DNA from: Anaeromyces robustus
Taxonomy: Eukaryota > Neocallimastigomycota > Neocallimastigomycetes > Neocallimastigales > Neocallimastigaceae
NCBI GenBank assembly: GCA_002104895.1
Contig: MCFG01000346.1
Span: forward strand, 1 to 47,500
Direction of reading: 5' to 3'
Length of the DNA stretch: 47,500 nucleotides
Positions 47,394 through 47,500 of the stretch are shown here, in pieces. Made by a program: the position numbers and the translations under genes. The notes beneath the pieces were generated by a model that did not search any database, was not told the origin of the DNA, and worked only from the letters and a program-made list of their open reading frames with translations. Within the stretch, counting starts at the first letter, position 1. Each line of letters opens with the position of its first letter.

Positions 47394-47500
47394 ATATTAT
47401 AACAAATATTTTATTAAAATAATTGTTATGGCATTCAAAATTCAAAATAAAAATTGTTATATCATTCAAAATTCAGTAAAATATTTATTATGACATTTTA
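47357..47500. repeat. Array of direct and inverted ~30-bp copies, running off the window
   Basis: Two direct copies of TTTTGAATATCATAACAAG-like sequence (near 47357 and 47388) are followed by inverted copies (ATTGTTATGGCATTCAAAAT near 47421, ATTGTTATATCATTCAAAAT near 47453, and a third near 47482). Arms face each other, so the whole could fold into a long stem. The right edge of the window cuts it. Confidence 0.6.

Overview
The window looks like nuclear DNA of an anaerobic gut fungus (Neocallimastigomycota) or a close early-diverging relative. The DNA is extremely A/T-rich, with homopolymer runs, (AAT)n and (TTTA)n microsatellites between and inside genes. Genes carry short A/T-only introns with GTAAGT/GTATGT-type donors and TAG acceptors. 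Several products are fungal (Mvp1, Vtc1, a Ste50/Ubc2-type adaptor, Ynd1-like apyrase). The lineage call is an inference from composition and gene content.

Layout: 1-1689 is non-coding, with a perfect hairpin and a 150-bp tandem duplication. A decayed LINE reverse-transcriptase fragment lies at 1690-2500 (-). GET1 follows at 4480-5801 (-, 5 exons). At 7767-10064 (+) is an uninterrupted 765-codon frame for a divergent, virus-like RNA polymerase largest subunit, A'-type part only. MVP1/SNX8 is at 10845-14539 (-, 12 exons, one of only 8 nt). A Ste50/Ubc2-type SAM-RA-SH3-SH3 adaptor is at 17406-20500 (+, 7 exons). APM1 is at 21909-24940 (-, 10 exons), and a GDA1/CD39 apyrase at 26730-29893 (+, 3 exons). 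VTC1 is at 34340-34908 (+, 2 exons). A Myb/SANT-like coiled-coil protein of unknown function is at 39435-42309 (+, 5 exons), and a NOP15/NIFK-type RRM protein at 44177-46111 (+, 5 exons). An ankyrin-like gene remnant lies near the right edge.

The intergenic spacers reach 4.5 kb and hold most of the structural signals: a 45-bp minisatellite (13 full copies), a 34-bp x 4 array, a probable 630-bp MITE with a 58-bp internal array, and several foldback sequences.

Functionally, five of the genes serve the endomembrane system: tail-anchored protein insertion (GET1), endosome retrieval (MVP1), trans-Golgi/endosome clathrin sorting (APM1), Golgi nucleotide hydrolysis (YND1-like) and vacuolar polyphosphate/VTC complex (VTC1). 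They are not co-oriented and nothing suggests co-regulation. Exon models were built by hand from splice motifs, reading phase and protein-family match; all ten spliced lengths are multiples of three.
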